Position numbers and translations under genes: made by a program. A stretch of DNA of 64,000 nt. Origin: Blattamonas nauphoetae (Eukaryota; Preaxostyla; Oxymonadida). The notes under the pieces were generated by a model. It was given only the letters and a program-made list of their open reading frames with translations, searched no databases and was not told the origin of the DNA. This document shows, one piece after another, positions 1-9,740 of this stretch. Where the stretch lies: positions 23,551 to 87,550 of the forward strand of contig JARBJD010000306.1 of the NCBI GenBank assembly GCA_033064195.1, written 5' to 3'. The first letter of the stretch is position 1, and the number at the start of each line of letters is the position of its first letter.

Positions 1-85
1 GAAGTTTGTGTCGATACTCTCGCTTTTTTGGGATTATAAGTTGGAGTTGACTTTTGAGTTGATCTCGATTATGGTTCTGAAAGAA

Positions 86-206
86 GAGATGAAGATAGTT
101 TGAGTATATTTCCTGTGAATTGGGTCAAAATCAGTAAATAAAGAATTATATTCCTCTCTTTTTCTTCTTTTTCCCCTTTCGTGACATGATCTTCCCTTTG
201 TTACTC
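86..206. repeat. DIRS inverted terminal repeat, left arm
   Basis: About 121 bp that are the reverse complement of 4490-4610. The outermost 25 bp (61-85) and the outer right part (4611-4654) are not complementary to each other; each instead pairs with the internal complementary region, as expected for DIRS elements. Confidence 0.85.
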
Positions 207-2075
207 TGTTGGGAGCTTTCTGAAAGAAGAGATGACTTCCTGGTCGCAGGGGTGGGCGGTGGGAAATAACTATCTTCATCTCTTCTTTCAGAACCATAAT
301 CGAGATCACTCTCCAGTGATCGACGATGTATGGCTTCTTCATTCCGAGATGAAGATAGTTTGAGTTTGTTGGGAGTTTCGATGGGTTTAAGGTAATGTTT
401 GTCCATCACCGACGACTTCGTTGACAGTCTGGCTCCCTCAGCAAGCTCTGCTTGACTCCATCCCCTTTGCTTCCTTTTCGCCAAGCCAGCATGCTTGAGG
501 GAGTAGGGCTTGTACTTGTCAACTTCAACTCCCGCTTCCTTCATGAATACCCCGACCATCCGTGCAATCTCTCCAGGATTCCTAGCTCGCTCCCCTCCCA
601 TGATTTGACCCGACCATCCTTCCCTCTCATTCGATCAAGCTCTCTCACCCAGCTTCCCACTCGATTTCCCTCTCGATGCCCCTCTCATCCAATATATGTT
701 CCTTCACGTCTTCGTCGGTCTTCAATCTCATCCTTACCAGTACCTTCTCTGTCTCGTCGTATATCTGCATCTCCTCTCTCCATATCTGTGCGATCTCTGT
801 AAAACGAACACCGTGGTGTAAGACCAGACTCACAGCGATTGCCGTTTGTATCTCCGCCTCGCCGAGTTTGTCCGCGGAACTCCATTTCCTTTCCAATACA
901 TCTTCAATCACAACTGAATCAAAAATATCTTGATATTTGCTTGTGGCCGGATTGATCTTCCGTATTCCCTTCATTGTTGCTTTCACCGCAATGGCTTCTC
1001 CAATCTGTTCCTGCCCAAGTAACCGGGCGAGAAAGGAAAGGGCACTTCTTGCGATACCAGTGGATCCTCTCGATCCGGTCCTGTCCATCCAGTCGGAGAG
1101 GAAATTCGCGACCTTGATCTGATTCAGATCCTTCCAGTCCCTCCCTCTAGCCTCTGAATCTTCAATCCAACAACGAATAGATTTTGCGTACTGCCTGACC
1201 GTTGATTCGCTCAACCCCACCAACATTCGGATCATAGTCCTTTCCTTAATCCCCAACTCGTCCGCTAGACCCTCCCATATCTCTCCACTAGAGTATGCTC
1301 GCAGCAGACCCGGCGGTCTGCTGCTCCCCGCTGCCTTCATTCCCATTCCCTCCTTCGTCACGACCTCCGTTCTCCCCAGCAAGAGTGATTTCGTAGAGAG
1401 CCTCTCGATCTCCTCCCTTCCGACCAACGTTGTCCAGTCCGGTACTATCAGGACTGTTTGTGTTGGTTGACTTCTCAGCTTCTGCAGTACTCTCGGTATC
1501 AATGGAACGGGAGGGAATGCGTAAATGCACTCCTCCGCACTCCAGTTCTGTAGAAGGGCATTCGTCCCTGACGATTGGATCTCCCCCGTTAGGCTCCAGA
1601 ACCTCTCGAATCTCCGATTGTCTCTTGTTGCGAATGCATCGATAGTTGGCTTTACTTTGAAAGTTTCTTCGATCTGATGAATGTACTCCATCCTGAGAGA
1701 GTAGTCTGTTGCGTCCTTGATCCTGGACAATCTGTCGGCGATGGTATTCTCTTTTCCAGGTAGATACTCCGCCCAGAGTCTGCAATCCATCTCCACTGCG
1801 GCGCTGAACAAGGTTTTGAAGAGATCGACCAACGTGACCGATGAGGAGCGTCTGTTGACATTTGCGACGACCACCTGATTGTCTGAACGGATAAGAACTT
1901 GGTCCGACATCTGCACCACTCCCCTCCCTGGCCCCCTCGAGGAATCCCGCGACCACAGCACTGACCTCCCTTCTGTTGCTCGACCAATCCTTCTCGTTCT
2001 CCTGGAACTCGTGCTGCCAGACTTCTTCCTGGTCTCCCCTCCTCCAAACCACCCCGAGTCCCCATTCGCTTGCAT
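146..2075 (-). CDS. DIRS RNase H end and tyrosine recombinase region (ORF3)
   Basis: The upstream part carries a late RNase H motif (GKENTIADRLSR). After it comes a SAM-like core-binding stretch, then a tyrosine-recombinase catalytic domain with the first Arg in HHGVRFTEI and a terminal block with KHAGLA and a Tyr in MDKHYLKP. Tyrosine recombinases join the circular DNA copy to the target without a long target duplication, which agrees with the simple GATCTC edges. The region is not in one frame throughout (about one break). Confidence 0.75.
268..365. repeat. DIRS internal complementary region
   Basis: Positions 268-307 are the reverse complement of the left terminus 61-100, and 302-365 the reverse complement of the right terminus 4591-4654. 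The two halves overlap by the shared hexamer GAGATC (302-307). In DIRS elements this region is thought to template restoration of the ends through a circular intermediate. Confidence 0.85.
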
Positions 2076-3336
2076 CGGTTGTCATCTCGAGTGTTGGTTC
2101 GAATAGGGTGAGTGATCTTTCGATATCGGATGCGAGTCTCCCCATCCACCAGCTCAACTCGTCGATACATTCCCTTCCGATACTTCCCATACTCGACCAG
2201 CCTCCCTTCTTCACATTCTCGTCCTTCCATGCCGTGAGGTGGCGTGAATTGAAGAAAGCGAGGGAGTCGACGAACCCGATCGACTGGAGTTTTCCGACGA
2301 GGGAGGCCACTGTCCTGACTCTGCACGTGCCTCCCCTCCGAGCCTGCCTCAACCTCTCTCTCACTGACTCTTTCATGTTCGTCGCTTTGTCTCTCCCCAC
2401 ACTGACGGTGTTGGTTGTTGTGTCCCACCAAAAACCGAGATATTCGATCCGTTTTGTGGGAATCATGTGAGACTTCTCTTCGTTGATCGTAAATCCAAGG
2501 TTGACAAGAAGACGGACAACGTTTGAGGTGTTTGCTTCCCCTTCGCTCTCGGATCTGTGGATCAGGAGGAAGTCGTCGAGGTATGCGACGAGAGGGAAGG
2601 TTGGTCGAAAACGCGCCACCACCGGGCGAAGAATCTTTGTAAAAATGTGCGGAGCGGAGGTTAATCCGAAACAGAGCGTTCTTTGGATGAAGTATCTCCC
2701 GTCCACCGTAAAGCCGAAGTAGGGCTGATCTCCTTCGTGGAGAGGAACGTGAGTATATGCCTGAGTGAGATCGATGCTGGTCAGCCAGGCGTCTTGAAAC
2801 AAAAGGTGACCCACCGTTGCGACGTTGTCCATTTTGAAATGATTGTGAACTATATGATCGTTGACTCGACGGCAGTCGAGGATGCGGCGCCAGGTGCCGT
2901 CTTTCTTCTTTACCACGAACGTGGCATTCCAACATTTTACTTCTTCTATTTTTGCTTCCCGCACAATTCCTTCCCTCAGCTCCATCTCGATTGTTTCCTT
3001 TAATCCTATTAACTCCGCTGTCGATAGTTTAAGTCGAAGGGGTGCCCAGTAGTTGTGGGAGGCCCCAACTGATTCCATTGAACTCGCACTCCGTCCCTCA
3101 TCAATCCCCCCATGCCGAACTCTTCCCACGCCATCCAATGTCTCCCAGTCTTTCCCCCAATTCCATTTCCCTTCTCTAGAATGTACTTGCCGACGGTGGT
3201 TCGATCTTCCGCCCGTTCTTCCGGTTTCACCGTTAATACTGTGAGCGGCGATGAGTCCTTGATTCCTGTTGGTTTTGAGGTGTTTTGGGGGAATATGACG
3301 TGAATTTTGTGCCGAACGAGTGACTTTGAGGACCAC
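1288..3336 (-). CDS. DIRS reverse transcriptase region (ORF2)
   Basis: Frame of 682 codons. The N-terminal half holds reverse-transcriptase motifs: the LDCRRVND and DLTQAYTHVPL segments, FGLTSAPHIFTK, and the catalytic YLDDFLL, followed by the EYLGFWWD thumb-side motif typical of the DIRS/Ngaro group. An RNase H-like segment follows (TTDASEWGLG). It overlaps the next frame, which carries the rest of RNase H and the recombinase; such overlap is known in DIRS elements. It makes DNA from the element RNA. Confidence 0.85.
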   Translation of the reverse strand: MVLKVTRSAQNSRHIPPKHLKTNRNQGLIAAHSINGETGRTGGRSNHRRQVHSREGKWNWGKDWETLDGVGRVRHGGIDEGRSASSMESVGASHNYWAPLRLKLSTAELIGLKETIEMELREGIVREAKIEEVKCWNATFVVKKKDGTWRRILDCRRVNDHIVHNHFKMDNVATVGHLLFQDAWLTSIDLTQAYTHVPLHEGDQPYFGFTVDGRYFIQRTLCFGLTSAPHIFTKILRPVVARFRPTFPLVAYLDDFLLIHRSESEGEANTSNVVRLLVNLGFTINEEKSHMIPTKRIEYLGFWWDTTTNTVSVGRDKATNMKESVRERLRQARRGGTCRVRTVASLVGKLQSIGFVDSLAFFNSRHLTAWKDENVKKGGWSSMGSIGRECIDELSWWMGRLASDIERSLTLFEPTLEMTTDASEWGLGVVWRRGDQEEVWQHEFQENEKDWSSNRREVSAVVAGFLEGAREGSGADVGPSSYPFRQSGGRRKCQQTLLIGHVGRSLQNLVQRRSGDGLQTLGGVSTWKREYHRRQIVQDQGRNRLLSQDGVHSSDRRNFQSKANYRCIRNKRQSEIREVLEPNGGDPIVRDECPSTELECGGVHLRIPSRSIDTESTAEAEKSTNTNSPDSTGLDNVGRKGGDREALYEITLAGENGGRDEGGNGNEGSGEQQTAGSAASIL

Positions 3337-4510
3337 GGTTTTGCGGTGATCCCCACTTCTGCTTTGTTTGCGAAAATGGTCTCGGCCCGACAGTGTTGGG
3401 CATTTGTCCCGAGTTCGAACGCCCTTGCAGTGAGTTGCGCCCCTGAAAGGGGCCTCTGAGAAAAAACTGTTGACGCCGATGAGCCTCCCTCCGTTTCTTC
3501 GCCTCCTCCTGAAGATCGTTCAACTGGGCCTTCTGTCTTGCCAGATTGTCGGTTCTTCTCTTATCTTGAAGAGGTCTTGCCCTAACTTTGAGGATGTGTG
3601 ACAGGCGAGCTCGGTTGATACGATGCGCCAGCTCTCCTGCTTTGAGTGTTAGAAGTTGAATAGATCGTCTCTCTTCTGACTCTGCCTCTGAGCGGGCCAA
3701 TGCACCCACCCCCATCGTAATCAGGTGATTTGTTTCCGCTTCTATCTTGAGTAGCGTTGAGTTGAGCGGTGCAAGGTAATCTTCAAACACTTCCCCGTCA
3801 ATGACATCAGGGTATCCATCATACAACGCTTTGGCCTCTGTCACTCTCTCCTTGACCTCTGCTTCATAAATTGGATTCCACGCACAGTCAGGAAGATCCA
3901 TTATCATCTCCAGCACATCTTCGTCCCCATCACCCGCCGCAACCGTATCCTGAGCCTCTTCCGTGGAAAGGTTCTCCGTCTGAGCCGGCTTTCGCAGAAT
4001 TCCTTTTAGTGGCGGCCGAACATTCTCCCATTGGAGTTGAGTGTGATGATCTAGATCTCGGTATTCCATCGGTGTAACCCGACCGTGACCACCGCTTGGG
4101 GATGGCGATACAGATCGTTTATATTTGTTGAAAGTCTGTGGGTCGCGCTCTTGATAAATAATATCTCCGGCTCTCGGCCATGTTGATTCTTGTGGAGCCA
4201 ACTTGTGCCACTCATTGGAGTCTTGTTGAGTTAGTAGGTCGACTTCAACCGCTAGATGTCGACAGATATGGAATAAGGGGCCGATAATTCGCTCCATACC
4301 AGGAGGAACCCTCATATTCTCATACATTTGAAGCCTTGCTTCATCCTTGTTGTTAACGGCCTGGAGCGCTAGTGCCCACTCTGTCCGCATATTGAAAGCC
4401 CTCTGCAGGCTTGGAAAGTACACCTCCGGAGGGGGAAGACCAATAGTATGATGCTGGTTTGCCATATTCAATCTTTTGACCAATTCAAGGAGTAACAAAG
4501 GGAAGATCAT
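3233..4510 (-). CDS. DIRS gag-like protein (ORF1)
   Basis: First protein of the DIRS element, 425 residues, starting at an ATG inside the right inverted repeat. There is no clear zinc knuckle. The C-terminal third is rich in Gln, Asn, Arg and Gly and looks disordered and basic, which suits nucleic-acid binding. By position it is the structural (gag-like) ORF; sequence alone does not prove this. Its end overlaps the reverse-transcriptase frame by about 100 bp. Confidence 0.6.
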   Translation of the reverse strand: MIFPLLLLELVKRLNMANQHHTIGLPPPEVYFPSLQRAFNMRTEWALALQAVNNKDEARLQMYENMRVPPGMERIIGPLFHICRHLAVEVDLLTQQDSNEWHKLAPQESTWPRAGDIIYQERDPQTFNKYKRSVSPSPSGGHGRVTPMEYRDLDHHTQLQWENVRPPLKGILRKPAQTENLSTEEAQDTVAAGDGDEDVLEMIMDLPDCAWNPIYEAEVKERVTEAKALYDGYPDVIDGEVFEDYLAPLNSTLLKIEAETNHLITMGVGALARSEAESEERRSIQLLTLKAGELAHRINRARLSHILKVRARPLQDKRRTDNLARQKAQLNDLQEEAKKRREAHRRQQFFLRGPFQGRNSLQGRSNSGQMPNTVGPRPFSQTKQKWGSPQNRGPQSHSFGTKFTSYSPKTPQNQQESRTHRRSQY

Positions 4511-4610
4511 GTCACGAAAGGGGAAAAAGAAGAAAAAGAGAGGAATATAATTCTTTATTTACTGATTTTGACCCAATTCACAGGAAATATACTCAAACTA
4601 TCTTCATCTC
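4490..4610. repeat. DIRS inverted terminal repeat, right arm
   Basis: Reverse complement of 86-206. It overlaps the start of the gag-like frame, whose ATG is at 4510 on the minus strand. Confidence 0.85.
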
Positions 4611-4689
4611 GGAATGAAGAAGCCATACATCGTCGATCACTGGAGAGTGATCTCCCCCACGGAGGAGAGTAAAATCGTTCAGTGAGCTT

Positions 4690-7600
4690 TTGAAGAGCTT
4701 CTTCGTCATGTAAACAGTGATGATCTCACTCACCGTTTGATTTTTCTCTCTTTCTCAATTTATATATCATTCGCTTTCCTCAGTCTGTTTTGTTTCATTT
4801 TCACGATCGTGATCGCAGTTCCAAATGAATTTGAAGCTCGCACACGCGTCACCGTTACCCTGCTCACTCCATGTTTGTTGATTTTCTCTTTCACTCCTGT
4901 TTATCTCTTGACGATCTTCGTGCGTGAATTCAAATCGTCTACAGACGAAAATAGAGCTCTAAAGGGACCACAGGTTGAATCCGAGTTCTCTCCAATTCTG
5001 CGACATCTATTCCTGACTCCAATTTGTCTCAACCAACAACACAGCTCGACAAAACCGAACCACACAATATTCTTTCGATTGGGAAGCTTGATTTGGAATG
5101 GAATACATCAATGGTCTGCCAACACCTTTTCTATGCATTTTGCAACTGTTTTCCTTTGTTTTAGACTCGACTCACTCGATACATTGTGAATAAGATGTAC
5201 GGGAATCCATACGGAAGCGACACAGTTCTCCTCAATATTACAACAGAGTTTGTCGCAATTTTGCTTAATATTCCCTTTCTAGATGTACTGATGATACCCT
5301 CCCAGGGCTAGCACTCTCCTATGCCTTGTTCCTGTTCTCACGAGTCATACGAGTTCTCGGCAACCTGAACCAAATATCTAAGCCCGATATGCATTATCAA
5401 GCAATCTGTGCCCTTACAGAAATTGTGACTCTGATCAACAACACAGAATATACACTGGATTCCAAAGAGAAATGCCAGCAAATCACAAAAGCCCCGCCGC
5501 CGGTTGATCCCAACCGAATACTTGACATTGCTGGAGCTTGGCTGGCTGAATGCTGTATTACTGACAAGCCCGTATGCTTTTGTTGGATCTTTACTTGCTT
5601 ATTCCAGGGTTTCGAAGGTGGACGCGCCAAAGCTATCAAATGCTACTTCATGCATTTCTCATCATTGTCAGTGACCACATTTTCGTCTACATACCTCGGC
5701 GCGTTCACAGCTGTTCTTTGCATTTGTCTTTAATCGCTGAGATCCCTCGTATGAACCCCTTCCCGAATGATGTTCCCGGAACACGGGCACTGTCATCGCT
5801 GATCTTTCCTTTCCTCCAGTTTGTCCTCTCAGAGGTCTGCAAGCCCCTCCCTCATTCCCCAGCCCCATCCCAACGCGGCCATCCGACGAGACGCGCTGAC
5901 CAACCTCACCTCGCTCTATCCGTTCGGAAACCACTTTGGCGACCTGGCCAACCCTTCCTTCCCCGATGCCGTGTACACCGACGTTCCACATTCCCTTTCC
6001 GGAGTTCTTCTTGGATTGGGACAGCTGCGCCAACAATCCGTCGAAGGAAGAGGAACAACCAGACGCGGTGACAGAATTCAAGGCACTCTACACTTTTGTA
6101 TCCCCTTTCCTCTCTCACTCTCAGCAGGAAGCCCGTCCGCACACTTTCCGCGAATTGTCCTCCGCCATTTTCTCGCTCCTGATGACACTTCTGAAGAACG
6201 GCGAAGAGCCTGACTTCAGCTGCTTCTCTCGACTGATGTGGACACTTACCAATGTCATCCACCACGAAACCAGCAACGCCCAGGAGCTCGACGCAAGACC
6301 TTCAGACCCGTTTGCGCAGCACAATCCGGTTCGCGAGGAGCAGTACAACTCGATGGACAGCGCGACACAAACCATCCAAGCCATCTTCAACTATTTCCAG
6401 AGTCCGTGCATCATGACCATGGTCGGCGGAGACAATCGATCGTCTGTTGGATCGAACGAGCCCGAGATTCTCGACTCGGAGAGGCACATTGTCTGCCTCG
6501 ACAGCATCCACACCGTCGGATGTCTGCTCAACTTCCTCTCCACGCGTCCTCGCACAATCTGCATCGACTGCATCTCCAGCCTCATCGCAACAACTCAATC
6601 GATTGTCATCTCCACACAACGCCAGATCTCGTTCGGAAACAGCAAAGCGGACGAAGAAGCTGTGTCGTACTCCCTCCTTGTTTTGACAGATCTCTGCTGT
6701 TATTGTGCAGAGACACTTCTTGACCCAGCACACAGCTCACTCCACGAATCACTCTTCGTCCTCATTCAACTCTGCCTCCAATCTCAAAGCCACTCACCGC
6801 ACACCCTGTCCGACTCCCCTCAAGTTCACTCCGTTTTCCACCTCGGATACACTCTCCTCAGAAAGAACGGCATGTTCCCCCTCCCACACGACACAACATC
6901 CTCCTCACATGCCCATCCGGACTTCTACACACAGAAGTCTGTGACTGAGTGGACAGCGCAGGCGGAGAAGGTCCGAAAGCATACCGAACGCAGTCTCTCC
7001 CAAAACCTCAATTCGGACGAAACATCATCGCCACTCCCGTTCCACGCAGGTTGCACTCATTCTGATCTTCCGAATCACTTTGGACCGCCGACAGTCTCCC
7101 GCTTCTTCCTCCAAAACAACGAGTCTCTGATGATGATGCTGGAGTCGCCTCCCGATCCCTCGCCGGAAGACGTGGAAGCTGCCCAAGTTCCTTTCACACG
7201 TCTTTTCGTCAGTGCTCCTCTCGCGGACAGTGCAAGGAATTGTTCAATTCGGAAGACGACGACCCGCTGTGCATCATGCTAAGGAAGCATCTTGGAGAGG
7301 ACCAGACCGTCTTCAGCATGCCCACCGAAGTTGTGATCGACGACCAGCTTCCTCTCTTCCGCACCTCATGGTCTGACACACCCACGGTGATTCCTCGAGA
7401 CGCCGTTTATGCCTCGTCGACACAACAAGCAGATAACATCCAACAATCCACCACTCCATCGCACAAGCCATCGGCATTTGATTTGGAGACGGGCACTCTA
7501 TTTTCGCCCACATTCCGTCCTTCTGTGTTCGATCCTGCACGTCCACTGTTCTCTCGCTGCATGCCTGGTGAGTTCTCGTTCATTTCGCAGTCACGCCAAC

Positions 7601-7740
7601 TTGTCTCTCAGCTAGGCCTTGTCAACACAGCGTCAGCTGCAGACACATCCATCCACTTCCTTCAATTCTTCCTCACCACTTTTCGTCACAAAACCATGTC
7701 GTCTCGAGCAGTTGAGAGCGTATGGGTGCAACCGACTTAG
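4690..7740 (+). pseudogene. RalGAP-alpha/tuberin-like gene, N-terminal part, decayed
   Basis: Host gene resembling the helical N-terminal part of RalGAP-alpha subunits, which regulate Ral GTPases with a C-terminal GAP domain. The match is in ordered blocks: RVLGNLNQISKPDMH, then PPPVDPNRILDIAGAWLAE..ITDKP, then VPGTRALSSLIFPF, then HPNAAIRRDALTNL, then a long helical segment (6030-7210). A probable 36-bp intron lies at 5572-5607 (GTATGC...TTCCAG). The reading frame changes without a convincing intron near 5840, 6010 and 7220, so it is probably a pseudogene. The last frame ends with TAG at 7738. No GAP domain follows: the gene ends inside an inverted-repeat arm that starts at 7715. The first exons are unclear and may have been cut by the DIRS insertion just upstream. 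Confidence 0.6.
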
Positions 7741-7838
7741 ACATGAACACCAACCACATTAATTTCATTGAACATAAAAAACAATATACCGAGAGTGAAA
7801 TGAGAAAAGGACTCTTATCCGAGAAGAAAACTGAAATA
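7715..7838. repeat. Inverted repeat, left arm (pairs with 9178-9301)
   Basis: About 125 bp that return, inverted and with few changes, at 9178-9301. The arm covers the last codons of the RalGAP-like frame and adjoining non-coding DNA. The 1.34-kb spacer (7839-9177) is AT-rich with no gene I can support. It could be a small element with long inverted ends or a rearrangement scar. Confidence 0.8.
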
Positions 7839-9177
7839 TGGTATCGACATGATCCGGACGTTTCTTCCCAACTCAGCACGAATACAGATTGACCGTCGCA
7901 TTTTTATGAAGTATCACAGCATAACCCAATGACATAAGAGCACTTTTTCAACCATCACACTGGAATGGCACGAACATCACGAAGAAGTTCAAACGCAGAT
8001 CCTTGTCGTGTTCAGGACATGAAACTCTCTTTTCATTTCGGGAAATCATGACACATTAGCGGATATGAATCGAACATCAATATAAACTCATCAGCATCCC
8101 CTAAATCGGAGTTCAGCGAATGGATCCACTGGATTGCATCACATTCTCCACACCGATCGTTCGATTTCCCTGTTTGTCGTATTATTTTCATCTATATTCT
8201 GAAGGACACCAGATTTATCAAACGATATCTTCAATAAAGTCCAGTCTGAAAGACAACATAAGTCCACGAGCAAATTCATGATTTACTGCCGAAAACAATC
8301 AGTTTACCGTTCTGAAAAATAGTACATGACGTTGGAGGGTATCTTTCAATCCATATGAGATGGTTTTTGTTCATTTTTTGGTTTAATCTTTATGATCAGG
8401 TGAACGTCTTTTCGAAACAATCGAACCATTTCTGTTTTGCGTCACGTCTCTCGTTGATGGCTCCATCAAACTTGATCAAGATTCTTCAATAGCAAGTTCG
8501 GACATTTATCTTCAATATACCCGAAGCTCAGACGATTCGATGGAATCGATTGATAGCAATGGTCCGGACATCATTCGAAATCTTTTCAAGCAACTCTCAC
8601 GATCAAGATCATCACCCACCAGTCGTCAATTTATTCTGTCCGGATCTAAAAAAGAAGATATTTGATGAATCTTTCAAAAAATTTTCCAGAATGACAAAGA
8701 ATAGAAGACCAAACTAGGACAATCTATCTCACAATGATCTGACCAAGTTCTCAAGAGAAATCAACAATTCCTGCTCGAACAGAAAAAAAATGACAATAAC
8801 CATGTCAATGGATCACGTCTGTCTTTTTTTGAGTTTCATTTCGTCAGAATCAGACAGTATTGACAGAATTGATGGCATATCTCCTTCGATTGGACTCGTT
8901 CACGATTTACCTCGATTCAAAAGTGATGATTCAGATACGTATACATCCCCGACATCATCCACAACAGTTCAAAATCGATGTAGCCCTGAAATAAAATTTG
9001 CACGAAAGAAAGAGGACGGAAAGGATCATCGCCATGATACACCGCTTCTCACTTAATATCAGCTCGGAAAAGAGTGAGATGTCGCAAGAGAACCAATTCA
9101 AGAAGAATACAACACAATAAAGACATTGAAGTTCTGATTGACCACAAAAATGGAAAAAACAGTGAAAGGATCTTTGT
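7839..9177. other. Spacer between inverted-repeat arms, no gene seen
   Basis: AT-rich sequence. The only open frame of note (8790-9056) shows no domain and has many Ser, Asp and Thr residues as expected by chance. No RNA gene was recognised. Confidence 0.6.
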
Positions 9178-9301
9178 CTGTTTTCTTCTCGGATAAGAGT
9201 CCTTTTCTCATTTCACTCTCGGTATCTTGTTTTTTATGTTCAATGAAATTAATGTGGTTGGTGTTAATGTCTAAGTCAGTTGCACCCATACGCTCTCAGT
9301 T
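9178..9301. repeat. Inverted repeat, right arm (pairs with 7715-7838)
   Basis: Reverse complement of 7715-7838; identity stops at the segment GCTCTCAG around 9295-9301. Confidence 0.8.
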
Positions 9302-9474
9302 CTTCGTTGTGTCGTTGATTAGACTTGATCAACCCAGGATCCTTTGGTCAGATCTAAACATTGAATGGGATATTGTAGTGAAGTGGTTTAAAAAGCCAAA
9401 AAACATGATGTGATGTCTGTATTTAGGTTGTAGAAGAATAAAATGTGATAAAAAGTCGAAAATTCAGGGATAGT

Positions 9475-9565
9475 GACAGATCTGCGTGTAGACTTTCAGA
9501 TCTGCGTCTAGACGGATCTGCAGATCTGCGTGTAGACTTTTTCGGATCTGAGCCTAGACCTACCC
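9475..9565. repeat. Degenerate tandem repeat of GATCTGCGTGTAGAC
   Basis: Four to five imperfect copies of a unit reading GATCTGCGTGTAGAC, separated by short spacers. It lies between the 125-bp inverted repeat and the left arm of the kinase duplication. Confidence 0.7.
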
Positions 9566-9740
9566 CGCGACATTCAGCTCCATCCACAAGCGACGCTCTT
9601 CATCAGACGACAGTAAACCCGATGCACTGTTCGGGTTGTTTTCCGACCACTTCAGCAGGCTGAACGCACTGCACCAGATGCAAACTGAGCCAGTCTTTGT
9701 TTTGGGTTCCCCTGTTCATCCCACATCGCCTGCGAAGTGA

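Larger units (their letters stand above)
61..4654 (-). mobile_element. DIRS-type tyrosine-recombinase retroelement
   Basis: A retroelement read on the minus strand. It carries a gag-like protein, a reverse transcriptase with a YLDD active site, RNase H and a tyrosine recombinase instead of a DDE integrase. That protein set, together with inverted ends and an internal complementary region, defines the DIRS order. The hexamer GATCTC lies at both outer edges (61-66 and 4649-4654) and appears once, inverted, in the middle of the internal complementary region (302-307), which places the termini. Reading frames overlap, as is usual in the family. The ends look whole and the coding part has about one break. 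The good match of ends to the internal region suggests a fairly recent copy. No methylase-type ORF is seen. Confidence 0.85.

Noticed and set aside
61-4654. Ty3/gypsy-type LTR retrotransposon
   Set aside because: No long direct repeats, no aspartic protease or DDE integrase; inverted ends and a tyrosine recombinase point to DIRS.
8790-9056. 88-codon ORF in the spacer
   Set aside because: No domain, no intron context, AT-rich surroundings and no paralogue in the window.
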